Positions 61,409 to 64,000 of a DNA stretch of 64,000 nt are shown piece by piece. This DNA is from Coprobacter fastidiosus. GTDB taxonomy: Bacteria > Bacteroidota > Bacteroidia > Bacteroidales > Coprobacteraceae. The position numbers and the translations under genes are program-made. Numbering within the stretch: position 1 is the first letter of the stretch; the number at the start of each line of letters is the position of its first letter. The notes under the pieces are model-generated. The model was given only the letters and a program-made list of their open reading frames with translations, made no database searches and was not told the origin of the DNA. The stretch is taken from NCBI RefSeq assembly GCF_030296935.1, contig NZ_AP028032.1, forward strand, positions 1,674,001 to 1,738,000, read 5' to 3'.

Positions 61409-61831
61409 ATGTTATATATAATAGCATCCATCATTATTTTAGGATTCGTTTCCGCATGGTTGGATAAACGTTATAAACGGAAACTAAAACAAAAAATCGA
61501 ATCGGGAGAAATTCCAAAACCGCAATCTTCGCAAACAAATGATTCCGAATGTTGCGGAATGCACGAAATTTGCGAAAGAGAAAGTTTACTTGCTGCAGTA
61601 AGCAAAGATATAGAATATTACAATGACGAAGAACTTGATGTTTTCAAAGGCCGCCATTCCGACAGTTATAGTACTGCCGAAATTGCCGAGTTCGGAGAAG
61701 TATTATATACGCTCCGCAGTGAAGAGGTTGCCGGATGGGTCAGAAGTCTCCAACTTCGAGAAATAGAACTGCCCGACCCGTTAAAAGACGAAGTTCTGCT
61801 CATTGTAGGAGAGCGGAGAGAAAAATCCTGA
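61409..61831 (+). CDS. Uncharacterized membrane-anchored protein
   Basis: 140 residues. One N-terminal membrane helix (about 3-17) is followed by a basic stretch (DKRYKRKLKQK), a cysteine cluster CCGMHEICERES (about residues 49-60) and an acidic, mostly helical C-terminal region (EYYNDEELDVFKGRHSD; WVRSLQLREIELPDPLKDEVLLIVGERR). The Cys/His/Cys set could bind a metal or cluster. It lies 15 bp after aroA and 27 bp before the metal ABC permease. I do not recognise a named family. Confidence 0.75.
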   Translation: MLYIIASIIILGFVSAWLDKRYKRKLKQKIESGEIPKPQSSQTNDSECCGMHEICERESLLAAVSKDIEYYNDEELDVFKGRHSDSYSTAEIAEFGEVLYTLRSEEVAGWVRSLQLREIELPDPLKDEVLLIVGERREKS

Positions 61832-61858
61832 TATTTTCATCCTTTTTTGAATAAGATC

Positions 61859-62680
61859 ATGTCGGACATATTACAATATACTTTTTTTCAGAATGCTTTA
61901 TTCGCAGTCATTCTGATTGGTCTGGCCGGAGGCATTATAGGGACTTATATCGTTACTCGTCGTATGGTATTTATTACGGGAGGTATCACCCACGCCTCCT
62001 TCGGAGGGTTGGGGCTCGGATTTTTTCTCGGAATCAGTCCGACCTTATCTGCTTTATTTTTTGCTGTACTATCCGCACTGGGAGTAGAATGGATGTCTCG
62101 AAGAAACGGGGTTCGTGAAGACTCCGCAATCGCAGCGTTCTGGGCATTCGGGATGGCTATCGGTATCATCTGCATCTTTATGACACCGGGATATACACCG
62201 GAATTAAGCGAATTTCTTTTCGGCAATATTCTGACCATAACCCATGCAGATTTAATTCTGTTTTCACTATATACAGCCGGATTAATTCTCGTATTCATAC
62301 TATTCTACCGACATATCGTATATACGGCTTTCGACCGGGATTTTGCGGCAACCCGTCGGCTTCACGTACGTCTGATAGAATACGGCATGACATTTTTGGT
62401 ATCGGTTTGCGTAGTTCTCACAATCCGTTTAGTCGGCATCATGCTGTTAATGTCCCTACTCACTGTGCCGCAAATGATATCCGATCTGTTCTTTAACCGA
62501 TATAAACAGATCATTTACAGTTCGATCATATTAAGTATCCTGTCAGGAATAACCGGACTCGTAATTTCCTACTATATTAATGTCCCGGCAGGAGCTTGTA
62601 TCGTATTTATATTAGTAATTTTTTATGGGATGGCGAGAATGTCGGTATGGGGCAGTCGTTTACGAAAATCCCGGTATTGA
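61859..62680 (+). CDS. Zinc/manganese-type ABC transporter permease (ZnuB/MntB-like)
   Basis: 273 residues from ATG 61859; a TTG at 61847 is also in frame but less likely. About eight membrane helices. ABC-3 family motifs are FFQNALFAVILIGLAGGIIGTYIV, GGITHASFGGLGLGF (the coupling His/Asp-type loop), FGMAIGIICI, LFGNILTI and VGIMLLMSLLTVPQMISDL. It would move Zn2+ or Mn2+ inward. No ATPase or binding protein gene is nearby in this window, so those subunits must be encoded elsewhere, or the uncharacterized Cys-rich protein upstream is a partner. Confidence 0.92.
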   Translation: MSDILQYTFFQNALFAVILIGLAGGIIGTYIVTRRMVFITGGITHASFGGLGLGFFLGISPTLSALFFAVLSALGVEWMSRRNGVREDSAIAAFWAFGMAIGIICIFMTPGYTPELSEFLFGNILTITHADLILFSLYTAGLILVFILFYRHIVYTAFDRDFAATRRLHVRLIEYGMTFLVSVCVVLTIRLVGIMLLMSLLTVPQMISDLFFNRYKQIIYSSIILSILSGITGLVISYYINVPAGACIVFILVIFYGMARMSVWGSRLRKSRY

Positions 62681-62758
62681 GTTTTTTACATTTTGAAAAC
62701 AATAAAACAACATTTTACAGGTTTATTTTAATAGGAACTTTTAATCATAAGATTACAT

Positions 62759-64000
62759 TTGAGACGAATCTATCTCCATATCGCTTCTATTGCATTGTGC
62801 CTGTTTACCGTTTTTTCATGTTCGGTAAAGAAAAACACAAAACTGAGCCGTTCTTACCAGGCTATGACTACCCGTTATAATGTCTATTTTAACGGTATAG
62901 AAAATTATAAAGAACAGTTGAAAAACATGGAGAGCAATTATGAAGATAACTTTACCCGGTTAGTACACATGCATCCGGTCAGCGCATACGGAAATCCTAA
63001 AGAAACCAAACCGAACGGAAGTTTCGACCGTACCATAGAAAAATGCCAAAAAGCAATAAAATTGCACTCTATTCAAAAAAAACCGAAACGGAATCAAAAT
63101 AAAATGCATGATCCTAAATACAGGGAATATGTAAAAAGAGGAGAATTCAATCCTTTTATCCATAATGCATGGCTGCTCATGGGGAAAGCCCAATTTTATA
63201 AAGGAGACTTTCTTGCCGCCTCGGCAACGTTTATTTATATTACTCGCCATTTTACATGGAAACCCGATCTGATCGCAGAGTCCAGAATATGGCTTGCCCG
63301 TTGCTATCTTGAAATGGGCTGGATGTACGAAGCTGAAGATGTTTTGCAGAAAATCAACAACGACGGTCTTCCTTCTAAACTTAACAATTGGTTTTCTACC
63401 GTAAATGCAGACTTTTTAATACGTAACGGAGAATATAAACAAGCAATTCCGTATCTGCAAACAGCAATAAAAGCAGAAAGTAAAAAAGCCCAGAAAATAC
63501 GGATGAATTTTCTGTTGGCACAACTTTATGCTTTGACTAATGATAATCAAGCGGCTTATCAGACCTTCGGTAAAGTGATAAAAATGAGCCCGCCTTACAG
63601 AACCGAGCTGAACGCCAGAATAAAGCAAACTGAAGTATTTCCGGGAGGTGATATTGAAAAGATAGTGAAAACTCTGAATAAAATGGCCAAAAGCCCGAAA
63701 AACAAGGATTACTTAGATCAAATATATTATGCTTTAGGAAATTTATATCTTTCACGTCAAGATACGACAAATGCTATAAAAAACTATATCCTCGCTGCAC
63801 AGAAAAGCACCCGTGAAGGTATCGAAAAAGCTATCAGCCAACTGACTTTGGGAAACATTTACTTCAACCAACGTAAATACACCAAAGCTCAACCTTGTTA
63901 CGCCGAAGCAATACCCTTGATTGACGAGACATACCCGGACTATGCACAATTGGTAAAACGCTCTGAAGTATTGGATGAACTGGCAATCCATGCACAAAAC
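62759..64000 (+). CDS. PorW/SprE-like TPR lipoprotein of the type IX secretion system, 3' end outside the window
   Basis: The frame is open from a TTG at 62759 to the window edge (414 residues), preceded by an in-frame TAG at 62732. The start LRRIYLHIASIALCLFTVFSC is a lipoprotein signal, followed by SVKKNTKLSRSYQAMTTRYNVYFNG, which matches the recognisable N-terminus of SprE/PorW proteins, and then by tetratricopeptide-type helix pairs (about 150-410; NPFIHNAWLLMGKAQFYKGDF, AESRIWLARCYLEMGW, ALGNLYLSRQDTTNAIKNY). PorW/SprE links the outer-membrane and trans-envelope parts of the type IX secretion machine. No good ATG was found, so the TTG start is a best guess. Confidence 0.8.
   Translation, partial: MRRIYLHIASIALCLFTVFSCSVKKNTKLSRSYQAMTTRYNVYFNGIENYKEQLKNMESNYEDNFTRLVHMHPVSAYGNPKETKPNGSFDRTIEKCQKAIKLHSIQKKPKRNQNKMHDPKYREYVKRGEFNPFIHNAWLLMGKAQFYKGDFLAASATFIYITRHFTWKPDLIAESRIWLARCYLEMGWMYEAEDVLQKINNDGLPSKLNNWFSTVNADFLIRNGEYKQAIPYLQTAIKAESKKAQKIRMNFLLAQLYALTNDNQAAYQTFGKVIKMSPPYRTELNARIKQTEVFPGGDIEKIVKTLNKMAKSPKNKDYLDQIYYALGNLYLSRQDTTNAIKNYILAAQKSTREGIEKAISQLTLGNIYFNQRKYTKAQPCYAEAIPLIDETYPDYAQLVKRSEVLDELAIHAQN

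Noticed and set aside
1..64000. CRISPR array, tRNA or rRNA genes
   Set aside because: No regularly spaced short repeats and no cloverleaf or rRNA-like stretch were noticed on reading; a dedicated search was not possible.

Overview
The window looks like a chromosome segment from an anaerobic, gut-type Bacteroidales. Supporting signs are the AT-rich genome, promoter boxes of the TAnnTTTG type instead of sigma70 boxes, no obvious Shine-Dalgarno sequences, a SusC/SusD pair, a hybrid two-component regulator, a type IX secretion component, and the hpt-adk-obgE-pgeF order. The genus cannot be fixed from the sequence alone. No tRNA, rRNA or CRISPR array was seen.

Bases 1 to about 39,440 form one large polysaccharide utilization locus (PUL). 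The minus-strand arm (1-10,360) carries a hybrid two-component sensor/regulator followed closely by a GH43 enzyme, then an FG-GAP repeat protein with a type IX sorting-like tail and a GH2 protein cut by the window edge. The plus-strand arm (10,558-39,435) starts with GH2, GH92 and GH125 and a strong terminator. Next come a 454-bp noncoding region with a degenerate 39-bp direct repeat, a GH36-like enzyme, an IPT/NHL lipoprotein, SusC, SusD and a DUF1735-type lipoprotein. After a second terminator come GH92, three consecutive GH30 genes (the last two near-identical mosaics), a GH3 with PA14 insert, GH43 and GH2. That is 13 glycosidases around one SusC/SusD pair. Alpha-mannosidases (GH92 x2, GH125) together with GH30/GH3 beta-glucosidase-type enzymes, GH43 and GH2 suggest a mixed glycan such as a fungal-wall mannoprotein or heteromannan with beta-glucan and galactose/galactofuranose. 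This target is an inference.

An IS1182-like element (39,457-41,334) with matching terminal inverted repeats marks the PUL edge. Its transposase seems to carry an in-frame TAA at codon 14.

From 41,379 to 52,146 the genes are mostly housekeeping: pepD, a small membrane protein, an OmpH-like lipoprotein, hpt-adk-obgE-pgeF, a POT peptide transporter, nnr, a DUF4831 protein and a nitroreductase lipoprotein. A second GH3-PA14 gene, a paralogue of the PUL GH3, stands alone at 52,290-54,842. It is followed by a DUF362/polyferredoxin pair, an AraC regulator divergent from a phosphoesterase/outer-membrane-like pair, aroA, an uncharacterized gene, a zinc/manganese-type ABC permease, and the start of a PorW/SprE-like lipoprotein that runs off the window.

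The observations I rate highest are the mosaic GH30 duplication with divergence confined to two loop-coding patches, the repeat-rich leader before the SusC/D operon, the GH2 lacking the usual acid/base glutamate, and the mixed-glycan composition of the PUL.
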